From Actinomyces dentalis DSM 19115 (GTDB lineage: Bacteria; Actinomycetota; Actinomycetes; Actinomycetales; Actinomycetaceae): a stretch of 64,000 nt of DNA. Each line of letters begins with the position of its first letter. Position 1 is the first letter of the stretch. Where the stretch lies: the NCBI RefSeq assembly GCF_000429225.1, contig NZ_AUBL01000011.1, positions 1-64,000 of the forward strand, read 5' to 3'. Position numbers and translations under genes: made by a program. Positions 11,172 through 20,574 of the stretch are shown piece by piece. The notes under the pieces were generated by a model. It made no database searches, had not been told where the DNA came from, and saw only the letters and a program-made list of their open reading frames with translations.

Positions 11172-11362
11172 ATTCCCGCCCCGAGTCGCCCCAGGAGTCC
11201 CACCAGCATCACCGCACTAGCATCCCCTGCGACGGCGAGCCCGGATGAGGACGGTGGGGCCTCCGGGGCGGTGCGCCAGGACCAGGGTGCGTCTCTAGGT
11301 GCGTCTCCTAGTGCGGCGGCAATTCCCGCGGACTCCCGCCTAGCGCCCCGCCCCGCCGATTG

Positions 11363-11400
11363 TCCCGCATAATGGGACGGCGTCTCGCATGTCGTGACGC
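11363..11400. repeat. Two-hairpin 38-bp repeat, copy 1
   Basis: Two consecutive small hairpins separated by CG: TCCC/GGGA with a 7-nt loop, then GCGTC/GACGC with an 11-nt loop containing CGCATG. The same arrangement, with identical stem and loop lengths, is at 60024-60061. Confidence 0.6.
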
Positions 11401-11416
11401 CGCCGACCCAGAATTC

Positions 11417-11510
11417 GTCTGCTACGCCCCTTCGCCCTCTACTACGCCCCCTTTTCCCGTACAGCGGAGGATGAAGAGGCGTAGCAGACAGAAAGAGGCG
11501 TAGCAGAGGG
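11417..11510. repeat. Four-copy inverted motif CTGCTACGCC
   Basis: Two direct copies (11417-11433, 11435-11448) of TCTGCTACGCCCCTTC-like sequence face two inverted copies (11473-11489, 11497-11510), each pair with about one mismatch. They can pair as nested or as alternative hairpins. It lies in the ferredoxin to dapC interval. Confidence 0.65.
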
Positions 11511-11575
11511 TGGATGGGCGCGGCGAGGGCGAAGAAGCGCGACGACCGATCACCCGATGCATCGAATCGAATGTC

Positions 11576-11621
11576 TTCTCCGCCGGTTTCACGTGCGTTT
11601 TCCGCCGGTTTCGGCGAAGAG
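11576..11621. repeat. TCCGCCGGTTTC tandem motif, copy 1
   Basis: Two near-direct copies of TTYTCCGCCGGTTTC, the second followed by GGCGAAGAG, just past the ferredoxin stop codon. The reverse complement of a closely related arrangement occurs at 35198-35242. Function unknown. Confidence 0.5.
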
Positions 11622-11648
11622 GAGCGGGACGGGAGAGGAGGGCGGCCC

Positions 11649-12002
11649 TCACTCGTAGCCGTTGGCTTCCTTCCACTCCTCGTTCTGGGGCGGCAGCGCG
11701 GCGACCATGGGGTCGTCATAGGGCTGCGGGCCGACCGCCTGGGCGCCGCCCGGCGACCCCAGGCCCTTGAGGTCGAAGAAGTCGATATTGGCGCGGGTGT
11801 AGTCGGCCCACTCGTCGGGGACGTCGTCCTCGTAGAAGATCGCCTCCGTGGGGCACACCGGCTCGCAGGCGCCGCAGTCCACGCACTCATCGGCGTTGAT
11901 GTACAGGCTGCGTTCGCCCTCGTAGATGCAGTCCACCGGACACTCGTCCACGCACGCACGGTCCTTGACGTCGACACAGGGCTGGGCGATGACGTAGGTC
12001 AT
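11649..12002 (-). CDS. fdxA: 7Fe ferredoxin (3Fe-4S and 4Fe-4S)
   Basis: A 117-residue actinobacterial FdxA-type ferredoxin, a soluble low-potential electron carrier. C-x7-C-VDECP near residues 9-21 supplies the 3Fe-4S and part of the 4Fe-4S ligands, and [12 protein letters not shown] near 40-51 completes the set. The acidic C-terminal extension (about residues 57-117) is typical of this subclass. ATG 12002 was chosen over ATG 12008 because the latter touches the GGAGAGGAG ribosome site. Confidence 0.92.
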   Translation of the reverse strand: MTYVIAQPCVDVKDRACVDECPVDCIYEGERSLYINADECVDCGACEPVCPTEAIFYEDDVPDEWADYTRANIDFFDLKGLGSPGGAQAVGPQPYDDPMVAALPPQNEEWKEANGYE

Positions 12003-12152
12003 GCGCATCTCCTCTCCTCGCCGGTCAAGCCGCAGGCGCGGCCGCATGCACGGCCCCAGTATCGTCCGCCGGCGCCCGCCGCCCAAGACGGCGCCAACGT
12101 GGGCCTGGGCACGCGGTCCGCCGGTCGGGACGCGCGCGTCTTTTCGTCACGA

Positions 12153-12302
12153 CCGGCGTCCGCATACGCGCGGCCCGTTCCCAGGGTGCGCAGGGCGGCG
12201 TCGGTGAGGTAGCCCGGCGTCCGCATACGCGCGGCCCCGCCGCTCATCGTCGCCTTCATGGTCGTGGGCCTGTTCCGGCGTCCGCATACGCGCGGCCCCG
12301 CC
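12153..12302. CRISPR. CRISPR-like mini-array, three repeats at exact 61-bp period
   Basis: Three 28-bp repeats start at 12153, 12214 and 12275, separated by two unrelated 33-bp spacers (12181-12213, 12242-12274). The second and third repeats are identical; the first differs in its last four bases. The reverse complement contains CCGCGCGTATGCGG, a stem (CCGC/GCGG) with a GTAT-containing loop, like type I-E repeats, and a 61-bp period is the type I-E period. No cas gene lies in the window, so it would be an orphan or relic. The alternative is an ordinary tandem repeat. The rest of 12003-12415 shows no gene. Confidence 0.5.
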
Positions 12303-12415
12303 ATGCCGCCGCCCGGCGCCCGGTCCCCGCCGGCATTCGCCGCGCGGCCCGCCCGCGGCCGACTCAGCCGGGCCCTCCCGGGCGGGCCCGCCCGACGGCA
12401 AGCGCGGCCCCCGGC

Positions 12416-15400
12416 TCAGCCGCAGACGACGGGATTGTCCGAGTCGTAGGAGGTGCTCAGGACGTCGTCGGGCAGCTTCTGGCCGTCCGGCTTGGTCCGC
12501 GAGCGGGTGACGGTGATGTCGAACCCCTGCGCGCCGCCCCCGTAGGGGACGCAGTTCCCGCCGCTCTGGCGCTGGGTCTGGTAGGCGCGGTAGTTGTGGG
12601 GAGTGCCGTTGTCGATGCTCACCTGGTAGTACGGGGTGCCCCACAGGCGCACGTGCACCTCGCCGTCGACCGCCCAGGCCTGGACCATGACGGCGGTGGG
12701 CGTGGAGTTGCCGAACTTGACGTCCAGGTTGCCGGTCCACAGGGTGGCCTCGCGGCCCGCCGGGTAGCGGGTGAACCAGTAGTTGTGCGGCGTGTGCTCG
12801 ACGTCGTCCATGCCGGCCTCGAAGCCCGCGTTGAAGACGGTCGTGGCGACCTGCGAGAGGCCGCCGCCCATGGCGTCGGTGTGCTGGCCGTTGGTGACCA
12901 CTCCGGCGGAGGCGAAGCCGTGCTCCTCGTCGATCGGCCCGAGGGCCTCGGTGAGCGAGAAGACCCCGCCCGGCATGACGACGGTTCCGTTGATGGCGGC
13001 GGTACCGGCCACGAGGTTCTGGGTGCGGGCGGCGTCGGGGTAGTAGGGCGTGGAGTACTCGCCGATGACCTGGTTCATGCCCCAGTCGGCGGCGGGCGTG
13101 GTGACCGCGGGGGCCTGGTCGATCATGGGCAGCGCAATGCGGCGCTCCCCCGCCCCGCCGTCCTGGGTGGCGGCGGTCAGGACGTTGGCGGCGAGGGCGT
13201 CGGCGTCGACGACGGTGCCGCCGTGCGCCTCGACGTAGACGGGTTTCGCGTCGGCCCTGCCCTCGATGGTCCAGGTGGCGTCCTGCACCGGGGACTCGAT
13301 CTCCGGGCCCATAGCGGCGAGTACGGTCTCGCGCAGCCCCTGGGGGTCCAGAGACGCGGTGATGTCGCCGTCCGCCGTGCCGATCCTGACCAGCTCGGCG
13401 AGCTGCTCCGGAGTCAGCACGACGGTGGGCCGCCAGGCCCTGGCGGCGGCGTCGGTCCCCTCGACCGTGATGGTGAAATCGCCGGACAGCAGCGGGGTGA
13501 GGACCTTGTCGATGAGGGTCTGCGCCTCCTCATCGGTGATGGCCGGCCTGGCCTCGCCGTCGGGCAGCTCGATGGTCTCCCGCCCGAGCGGCCAGTTCTC
13601 GCTCAGGGTGGTGACGGCCGAGTCGACGTCGAGCCCGGTGCCGATGCTCCCGGGGATGAGGACGGGCGTCGTCCCATTGAGGGTCACGCCGGCATCGGAG
13701 GCGCCCACGGCCAGGACGTCCAGGCGGGCGTCGAGGGCCGTGGTCAGGGAGCGGGCGTCGACTCGGGTGACGGCGTCCACGTCGGCGCCGCGCAGGCGCC
13801 CGATGAGGGTGAGCGGGTTGAGGGTGAATCCCGTGAGCCGCTCGACGCTGGCCCGGGCGTCCACGCTCACGCCGGACTCGGCGGGCACGAGCGTGTCGGT
13901 GGCGTTGCCGACGACGAGGGTGACCGGCTGGCCGAGCTGGGCGTTGATGGCGCCGGCGACCGTGCTCTCCGCCTGCGCGGGGCTCATATTGCCGACGGCG
14001 ACGCCGGAGACGGTGGAGCCGGCGAAGATGTGCTGGGTGGTGGCGAAGGCGGCCGCGCCCCAGACGAGGACGAGCAGCGCGGCGGCGCCGAGGGCGAGGA
14101 GGAGCCGACGGCGGCGGGCGGGCGCCACGGCCTCGGACTTCTTCTGCTCGGCCGGGGCCTGTTCGGCGGCGACCTGCTCGTCCCGGGCCTCCCCGGACTC
14201 GTCGTCGGCGGCCTCGGACGCAGCAGCGACCCCGGACTCGTCGTCGGCGCCCTCGGACGCAGCAGCGACCCCGGACTCGTCGTCGGCAGCCTCCTCCGCC
14301 TCGCTGCCAGCCGGAGCCCGGCCAGTCGCGCCGATCGTGCCGACAGCCTCTTCGGACGCGTCGTCCCTCTCGGGCGTCCGCGCGGCGATCGGCACGCTGG
14401 GAGGCAGCGGCATATCGGCCGTCTCAGCGCCGGCGTGGTGTTCAATCGTCTTCGACGGCGCGCCGGCCGCGGATTCGTCGCCGGCCGCGGATTCGTCGGC
14501 GGTGGCGGGCGTGGGCGCGCTGAGCGAGAAGTTCGGCCGCAGCGGAGGGCGGGCCGCGCTCGCGCCGACGGCGGTCGCCTCCGATGCCCGCTCGGTGGGC
14601 GGCGCGCCGGCGGACGGCGGAGCCGGGGTCGATTCATCAACGGCCTCCTGCGCGGACTGCCCCTCGATGGCGGGCTCAGCGGACCGAACCTCCTCAACGG
14701 CAGGCCCCGACCCGGCGGCGGCCTCCTCCGCGGCTTCCGACTCGGCGGTCTCCGACTCAACCGGCTCGGCAGGCTCTGCGGACCGCTCCCCCTGGGCGGA
14801 CTCCTCGACCCCGACAGCAGTCTTATCCACGGCATCCGCCTCCTCGGCGGACTCCCCCTGGACGGAGTCCACGACCTCGACAGGCCCCTCCGGCTCCGCA
14901 GTCTCGGCGACGGCATCCGCCTTCTCAGCAGACTCCGGCTCCGGCCCGGCGGACTCCGACTCAACGGGCTCCGGATCAGCGGACTCCTCCGATTCGACCG
15001 GCTCCGCGGTCTCTGCGGACTGCTCCTCCTGGGCGGGCTCCTCGACCCCGACAGCAATCTCCTCCGCGGCACCCGTATTCTCGTCGGCCTCCGGCTCGAC
15101 AGACCGAGCGGCCTCAGTCTCAGTCTCAGCGGACTCGGCGACGGTCCCCGTTTCGACGGCGGCGGGCTGGGCGGGCTCGTCGGCCTCCGGTTCGACGACG
15201 GACTCGGCGGGCTCCTCCACGGGCGCCTCGGACTCCGGTTCCGACGTCACCTCCACCGGAACCGACCCAGCCTTCTCGGCGACCACGGACTCGACGGACT
15301 CCTCCGACTCAACGGGCTCCGGCCCGGCGGGCTCCGCGGGTTCCTCGACGGGCGGCTCCGGCCCCTCGGCGGCGGGCTCCTCATCGGCCTCCGCCTTCGC

Positions 15401-15547
15401 CTCCGGCCTCCGACCGGCGGGCGGCGCCGACTCGACCTCGGACGGCGCCACGACGGGCCCGTCCTGCGACGGGGCGGACGACTCCTCGACCGACCCGAGG
15501 TCCTCGGGCGCGTCGTCGGAATCGAGCAGGGGAACAGTGCCACTCAT
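12416..15547 (-). CDS. VanW-family membrane protein with long acidic N-terminal region
   Basis: A 1043-residue protein. Residues 1 to about 480 are low-complexity Glu/Ala/Pro/Ser/Val-rich sequence with repeated EPVESEES-like units; a basic stop-transfer (ARRRR) and a transmembrane helix follow at about 484-506. The outer part holds YoaR-like, putative peptidoglycan-binding segments (about 510-810) and a VanW domain (about 825-970, with GGVFSLTEALGP and GGGLSQVATTVFNAGF). VanW proteins are envelope proteins of poorly known role, once linked to vancomycin clusters. Topology suggests a cytoplasmic acidic region and an external catalytic or binding part. GGAGAGGA precedes the ATG. The next gene on this strand, typA, ends 70 bp upstream. 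Confidence 0.85.
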   Translation of the reverse strand: MSGTVPLLDSDDAPEDLGSVEESSAPSQDGPVVAPSEVESAPPAGRRPEAKAEADEEPAAEGPEPPVEEPAEPAGPEPVESEESVESVVAEKAGSVPVEVTSEPESEAPVEEPAESVVEPEADEPAQPAAVETGTVAESAETETEAARSVEPEADENTGAAEEIAVGVEEPAQEEQSAETAEPVESEESADPEPVESESAGPEPESAEKADAVAETAEPEGPVEVVDSVQGESAEEADAVDKTAVGVEESAQGERSAEPAEPVESETAESEAAEEAAAGSGPAVEEVRSAEPAIEGQSAQEAVDESTPAPPSAGAPPTERASEATAVGASAARPPLRPNFSLSAPTPATADESAAGDESAAGAPSKTIEHHAGAETADMPLPPSVPIAARTPERDDASEEAVGTIGATGRAPAGSEAEEAADDESGVAAASEGADDESGVAAASEAADDESGEARDEQVAAEQAPAEQKKSEAVAPARRRRLLLALGAAALLVLVWGAAAFATTQHIFAGSTVSGVAVGNMSPAQAESTVAGAINAQLGQPVTLVVGNATDTLVPAESGVSVDARASVERLTGFTLNPLTLIGRLRGADVDAVTRVDARSLTTALDARLDVLAVGASDAGVTLNGTTPVLIPGSIGTGLDVDSAVTTLSENWPLGRETIELPDGEARPAITDEEAQTLIDKVLTPLLSGDFTITVEGTDAAARAWRPTVVLTPEQLAELVRIGTADGDITASLDPQGLRETVLAAMGPEIESPVQDATWTIEGRADAKPVYVEAHGGTVVDADALAANVLTAATQDGGAGERRIALPMIDQAPAVTTPAADWGMNQVIGEYSTPYYPDAARTQNLVAGTAAINGTVVMPGGVFSLTEALGPIDEEHGFASAGVVTNGQHTDAMGGGLSQVATTVFNAGFEAGMDDVEHTPHNYWFTRYPAGREATLWTGNLDVKFGNSTPTAVMVQAWAVDGEVHVRLWGTPYYQVSIDNGTPHNYRAYQTQRQSGGNCVPYGGGAQGFDITVTRSRTKPDGQKLPDDVLSTSYDSDNPVVCG

Positions 15548-15617
15548 GCGGCGATCCTCTCCGTGAAGACCGGCTCCTGGGTATGGGGGAACCTGGGTAT
15601 GGGGAAAACTACGGGGG

Positions 15618-17540
15618 TCAGGCCTGCGCCCGACGACGCCGGGCGGCGTCCTTGAAGCGCTCCTGGGAGTCGAGGATGACCTTGCGGATGCGCACGGCGT
15701 CGGGGGTGACCTCGACGCACTCGTCGTCGGAGGCGAACTCGAGGGCCTCCTCCAAGGTGAGGCGGCGCGGCGGCACGAGCCCCTCGAAGACGTCGGCCGT
15801 GGAGGAGCGCATATTCGTCTGCTGCTTCTCGCGCACCACGTTGACGTCCATGTCCTCGTTGCGCGGGTTCTCGCCCACGACCTGGCCCTCGTAGGTCTCC
15901 TGCCCGGGCTCGACGAAGAAGGTGCCGCGGTCCTCCAGGCGGATGAGGGCGTAGGCGGTGACGGTCCCGGCGCGGTCGGACACGAGCGAGCCGGTGGTGC
16001 GCGAGACGATCCGGCCGGCCCAGGGCTCGTAGCCCTCCGCGATGGAGGAGGCGATGCCGGTGCCGCGCGTCTCGGTGAGGAACTGGGTGCGCAGGCCGAT
16101 GGTGCCGCGGGCCGGGATGAGGAACTCCATGCGCACCCAGCCCGTGCCGTGGTTGGTCATGGTCTCCATGCGGCCCTTGCGGGCGGCCATGAGCTGGGTG
16201 ACGGCGCCCAGGTACTCCTCGGGCACGTCGATGGTCATGCGCTCGATGGGCTCGTGGCGCTTGCCGTCGATGGTGCGGGTGACCACCTGCGGCTTGCCCA
16301 CGGTCAGCTCGAAGCCCTCGCGGCGCATCTGCTCGACCAGGATCGCCAGCGCCAGCTCGCCGCGCCCCTGGACCTCCCAGGCGTCGGGGCGGGAGGTGGG
16401 CAGCACGCGCAGGGACACGTTGCCCACCAGCTCGCGGTCCAGGCGGTCCTTGACCTGGCGGGCGGTGACCTTGGCCCCCTTGGTGCGTCCGGCCATGGGC
16501 GAGGTGTTGATGCCGATGGTCATGGAGATGGCTGGGTCGTCGACCTTGATCAGCGGCAGCGGCCGGGGGTCGTCGGGGTCGACGAGGGACTCGCCGATGG
16601 TGATGTCCTCGATGCCGGCGACGGCGACGATGTCCCCGGCGCGGGCCTCCTCGGCGGGTTTGCGCTCCAGCCCCTCGGTGACCAGGAGCTCGGAGACGCG
16701 GGCCGAGGCCAGGCTCCCGTCGTGGCGGGCCCAGGCCACCGTCTGGCCCTTGCGCAGGGTGCCGTTGTGGATGCGCAGCAGGGCCAGGCGCCCCAGGAAG
16801 GGAGAGGCGTCCAGGTTGGTCACGTGGGCCTGCAGCGGCGCGTCCTCGTCGTAGGCCGGGCCGGGGATGCGCTCGATAATGGTGCGGAAGAGGGGCTCGA
16901 GGTCGCCGTTGGCGGGCAGTTCGCCGTCGGCGGGCGCGGTCGTGTCCGCCCGGCGGGCCTTGGCGGAGGCGTAGACGACGGGCACGTCCAGAACGGCGTC
17001 CAGGTCGATATCGGGGTGCTCGTCGGCCAGGTCCGCGGCCAGCGACAGGAGCAGGTCGGTGGTCTCGGAGACGACCTCGTCGATGCGCGAGTCGGGGCGG
17101 TCGACCTTGTTGACCACGAGGATGACCGGCAGGCTCGCGGCCAGGGCCTTGCGCAGCACGAAGCGGGTCTGGGGCAGGGGCCCCTCGGAGGCGTCGACGA
17201 GCAGGACGACGCCGTCGACCATGGACAGGCCGCGCTCGACCTCCCCGCCGAAGTCGGCGTGGCCGGGGGTGTCGATGACGTTGATGGTGATGCCCTCGGG
17301 GTGCCCGGCGGCCGCGGCGGCGGGTCCGGCGTAGTGGACGGCCGTGTTCTTGGCGAGGATGGTGATGCCCTTCTCGCGCTCCAGCTCGCCGGTGTCCATG
17401 ACGCGCTCGCCGGTGGCCTCGCGCGTGGCCCGGGCGCCGAAGGCCCCGGCCTCCCAGAGCATGGCGTCGACGAGGGTGGTCTTGCCGTGGTCGACGTGGG
17501 CGACGATGGCGACGTTGCGCAGGTCCTGGCGCACGGTCAT
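15618..17540 (-). CDS. typA: Ribosome-associated GTPase TypA/BipA
   Basis: A 640-residue translational GTPase of the EF-G/LepA superfamily, acting on ribosomes in assembly and stress adaptation. The P-loop AHVDHGKTT (residues 14-22), the switch II motif [14 protein letters not shown] and the NKVD motif are intact. Domain II, an EF-G-like domain and the BipA-specific C-terminal domain follow ([41 protein letters not shown]). The frame runs open upstream; ATG 17540 starts the conserved [15 protein letters not shown]. The length is slightly above the usual 610 because of small Ala-rich inserts. Confidence 0.95.
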   Translation of the reverse strand: MTVRQDLRNVAIVAHVDHGKTTLVDAMLWEAGAFGARATREATGERVMDTGELEREKGITILAKNTAVHYAGPAAAAAGHPEGITINVIDTPGHADFGGEVERGLSMVDGVVLLVDASEGPLPQTRFVLRKALAASLPVILVVNKVDRPDSRIDEVVSETTDLLLSLAADLADEHPDIDLDAVLDVPVVYASAKARRADTTAPADGELPANGDLEPLFRTIIERIPGPAYDEDAPLQAHVTNLDASPFLGRLALLRIHNGTLRKGQTVAWARHDGSLASARVSELLVTEGLERKPAEEARAGDIVAVAGIEDITIGESLVDPDDPRPLPLIKVDDPAISMTIGINTSPMAGRTKGAKVTARQVKDRLDRELVGNVSLRVLPTSRPDAWEVQGRGELALAILVEQMRREGFELTVGKPQVVTRTIDGKRHEPIERMTIDVPEEYLGAVTQLMAARKGRMETMTNHGTGWVRMEFLIPARGTIGLRTQFLTETRGTGIASSIAEGYEPWAGRIVSRTTGSLVSDRAGTVTAYALIRLEDRGTFFVEPGQETYEGQVVGENPRNEDMDVNVVREKQQTNMRSSTADVFEGLVPPRRLTLEEALEFASDDECVEVTPDAVRIRKVILDSQERFKDAARRRRAQA

Positions 17541-17716
17541 ATGGAGCTCTTCTTCTCTTCCGTCCGGGAGGGCGCGCCCGAGGGTGCCGTGGACCTGTGG
17601 GCGGGCGCTGCGGCGCCGGGCGCACAGCGGGTCAAGGGTAGGGGCGCCCCGGGCGCAGCGCCATGACGGGGATGACACGACCCCTGTGCGGCCGCTCACG
17701 CGCGGTCTGCGGGCGG

Positions 17717-18529
17717 TCAGAGCAGCGCCGTGGCGGCGATGAGGGCCAGGTCCGCGGCCAGGGCGAGGAGCGCGGGCAGGCGCGGGGCGGAGGCCGCGGC
17801 GGGCGGCGGCCCGCTCCGCGCCTCGCCCGGCGCTCCTGACGCTCCCCCTGCTCGCGCCGCTCCCGCAGTCCCCGCCGCCGCGCCGTCCGGACGGCGATCG
17901 GGCGCTCTTCCCCCCCGCTCGCCTTCCCGACGGCGGTTCAGGCGCTCCTGCCGGTGCGCCAGCCGCTCCAGGACCGCGTGGTGCGCCGCGCGCCGGTCGG
18001 CGTAGGCCTTGAGGAGGTCCCCGGCGGAGTCGGAGTCGAGGCCGGTGCGGTAGGTCGCTCCGCCGGGGTCGAGGAACTCCTCCCGCACGCCCCGATGCTC
18101 CAGGGCCGTCCCGACGGCGCCGACGCGGCCGGCCCCGCCGAGCATCTCCCTGCGCCGCATCTCCTGACGCCGCCGGAAGGAGGTGACCAGCCCCCCGGGG
18201 CGCTGCGCGGCCGACGCCACCACCCGGCCCCCGCCGTCCAGGAGGATCTCCAGGGACCAGCGGGTTCGGCACCCGACGACGTCCTCCCACCGGAGGGTGT
18301 GCCTGCGCCAGGCGTTGCTCACGGTGAGGGCCTCATCGGAGAGGGTCACGCTCGGAGCCCACCACAGCGCCCAGGCGGCCAGGACGAGCAGGCCGGCCCA
18401 GCCCAGGGCGCGCAGCCCGTTGCGGGCCCCGTCGCTGACGAGGACCGCGGCGACGCCGACGGCGGCCATGACGGCGACGACGACGAAGCCGAGTCGCCCC
18501 GGAAGCGAGCGGATGATGATGGTGGGCAC
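17717..18529 (-). CDS. PH-domain-like membrane protein
   Basis: About 270 residues. Two hydrophobic helices (about 15-35 and 42-60) are followed by a bacterial PH-like beta region ([29 protein letters not shown]), a helical middle part, an Ala/Gly/Pro-rich stretch and a final hydrophobic segment. This matches actinobacterial membrane proteins of unknown role with a PH (bPH) domain. The GTG at 18529 was preferred because GGATGGGGG lies upstream; the frame is open to 18616. It is in the same direction as typA, 176 bp before it. Confidence 0.6.
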   Translation of the reverse strand: MPTIIIRSLPGRLGFVVVAVMAAVGVAAVLVSDGARNGLRALGWAGLLVLAAWALWWAPSVTLSDEALTVSNAWRRHTLRWEDVVGCRTRWSLEILLDGGGRVVASAAQRPGGLVTSFRRRQEMRRREMLGGAGRVGAVGTALEHRGVREEFLDPGGATYRTGLDSDSAGDLLKAYADRRAAHHAVLERLAHRQERLNRRREGERGGRAPDRRPDGAAAGTAGAARAGGASGAPGEARSGPPPAAASAPRLPALLALAADLALIAATALL

Positions 18530-18704
18530 GCCCCCATCCTGCACCGTCGGGCCCGGCGGGGGGAAGTGGACGGCCCGCGCCCGGGGCGAGGCCCCGGGCG
18601 CGGATGCCGGCGACATCGCCGGGACGGACGGGCCCGAGACCTCATGGCCCCGACCCCCGGCCCCGGGCGCGGGTGCGGGCCGCGCGGGCCCGTCCGGCGG
18701 GCGC

Positions 18705-20369
18705 TCAGTCGGCGAGGTAGCCGATGTCCTCGCCGTGGAACGAGGCCAGCCCCATGGCGCCGAAGTTCGCCAGGCCCTTCGGCACGGCGGTGAGCTCCTG
18801 GCGCTCGTAGATCGGGAAGTTCATGACGTTCTCCCAGATGAGCTTGTCGCACTCGTTGGCCAGGCGGATGCGCTCGGCGCGGTCGGTCGTCGTGGCGATC
18901 TTCTGGATGTACTCGTCGATCTCGGGCACGGAGATGCGGGAGTAGTTCTGCAGCGCGCCGGTGCCGTAGATCTGGCCGATGTTCGCCATCGGGTACTGGG
19001 TGCCCTGCCAGGTGAAGGACGTCATCTCGTAGTTGCCGGTGTTGATGTAGTCCTTGAAGTAGCCGTTGGTGTCGACCGGGACCAGCTTCACCTCGATGCC
19101 GACCTCCTTGAGCTGGGCCTGGAGGAGGTTGGCCTCGTTCTCCGTGGTGGGGGTGCCGGAGGGCAGCGTGAATCCGAAGGAGAGGCGCTGCCCGTCCTTG
19201 ACGCGGATGCCGTCGCTCCCCGGGGCCCAGCCAGCGTCGTCGAGGAGCTTCTTGGCGGCGTCGACGTTGTAGGTCCAGTCCCCGCTGTTGTCCTGGTAGC
19301 CCTCCTGGTTGGGCATGAAGAAGCGGTTGCCCAGGAGCAGCTTGGAGGCGTCGACGGGCAGTCCGGCCAGGGCGGAGGAGGCGATGGCCTCGCGGTTGCA
19401 GGCGCGCACAATGGCCTGGCGCACCGACTTGTCGGCGAGGACGCCGGTGGAGCAGTTGATGGTGAAGTGGCGCCACTGGAGGCCGTAGTTCTGACGCACC
19501 TCGGCGTCGGAGCGGCCGATGCACTGGGTGTAGACGTCGGCGGAGATGATGTAGTCGATGACATCGAGCGACTTGTTCGCGAAGGCGGTGGCCTCCGCGG
19601 CGGAGTCGAGGACCCGGAAGGTGACCTTGTCCAGCTTCGGCGCCTTGCCCCACCACTTGTCATTCGGGACCAGGGTGACGAGCTGCTGGGAGTTGTCGTA
19701 GGAGTCGATCTTGAAGGGGCCGGCGAAGAAGTCGTTGTTGAAGTTGGCCTCCCCCGCCATGGCGTTGTTGAAGGTGTCGGCGTCCTTCATGAGCTCCTTG
19801 GGGCTGAAGCCCGACAGGACATTCGTCCAGTCGGGGAATGCCGCCTTGAAGGTGACCTTGGCGGTGAGATTGTCGACGATCTCGACGCTCTCGACCTGGT
19901 CGAGCCCGTCGGTCGAGGCCCACTTGTAGGCCGAGTCGGTGCCGTGGATGAGGGACTCCTTGATGTCCTCGGAGTCCATGGAGCGCCCGTTCCCCCACAC
20001 CGCCTTCTCATTGAGGGCGACGGTGGCGACGGTCTTGCCGCCCACCTCCTCGGCCTCGTACTTCGTCAGGAAGTCCGGGTTGGGGCTCGGGGTGCCGTCG
20101 TCGGCCCAGTCGATGAAGTAGGGGAAGACGAACCACATGACGTGGCGGCAGTCGACGGTGTTGCCGTCGACGTTGAGGTAATTCCAGTTGGCGATGGTGG
20201 CCCCCAGGGACATCTTGAGCTCGCCGCCCTGCTTGAGCGCCGAGGGGTCCTTGGAGCTGATGGCGTCGGTCGTGGCGTTCTCGTTGTTCTTGGCGCAGGA
20301 GGCGAGGAGGGCGAGGGCCGCTGCGGAGGCGGTGCCGCCCAGGAAGAGGCGGCGGTTCATCATCATCAT
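18705..20369 (-). CDS. Oligopeptide ABC transporter substrate-binding lipoprotein
   Basis: A 554-residue family 5 (OppA/DppA) binding protein anchored outside the membrane. The signal peptide ends in a lipobox LLASC (Cys25). The mature part has the normal domain order: the N-terminal lobe with GGELKMSLGATIANWNYLN, ending with the C-terminal QNYSRISVPEIDEYI and NFPIYERQE segments. It is the last gene of a four-gene peptide-uptake cassette (oppB-oppC-oppDF-oppA), 205 bp after the ATPase gene. The overlapping ATGATGATGATG start has GGAG nine bases upstream of the first ATG. Confidence 0.88.
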   Translation of the reverse strand: MMMMNRRLFLGGTASAAALALLASCAKNNENATTDAISSKDPSALKQGGELKMSLGATIANWNYLNVDGNTVDCRHVMWFVFPYFIDWADDGTPSPNPDFLTKYEAEEVGGKTVATVALNEKAVWGNGRSMDSEDIKESLIHGTDSAYKWASTDGLDQVESVEIVDNLTAKVTFKAAFPDWTNVLSGFSPKELMKDADTFNNAMAGEANFNNDFFAGPFKIDSYDNSQQLVTLVPNDKWWGKAPKLDKVTFRVLDSAAEATAFANKSLDVIDYIISADVYTQCIGRSDAEVRQNYGLQWRHFTINCSTGVLADKSVRQAIVRACNREAIASSALAGLPVDASKLLLGNRFFMPNQEGYQDNSGDWTYNVDAAKKLLDDAGWAPGSDGIRVKDGQRLSFGFTLPSGTPTTENEANLLQAQLKEVGIEVKLVPVDTNGYFKDYINTGNYEMTSFTWQGTQYPMANIGQIYGTGALQNYSRISVPEIDEYIQKIATTTDRAERIRLANECDKLIWENVMNFPIYERQELTAVPKGLANFGAMGLASFHGEDIGYLAD

Positions 20370-20574
20370 CGAGGCAACTCCATTCGAAGTGGTGTGGTCG
20401 GTCGGCGCCCGGCGGGCGCCCGTGGAATTGTGGGGACTGCGGGGGAACGACGCGGTCCGCGGCGGATCATCGTCGACGGCGCCTTACCGCGCGGGACATG
20501 GTATCGGCACACGCGGCGCGGTATCAATGCGCCGCCGCCGGCGGACCGTCCGGGCGCGGCCCGCCGGCCCCGGA

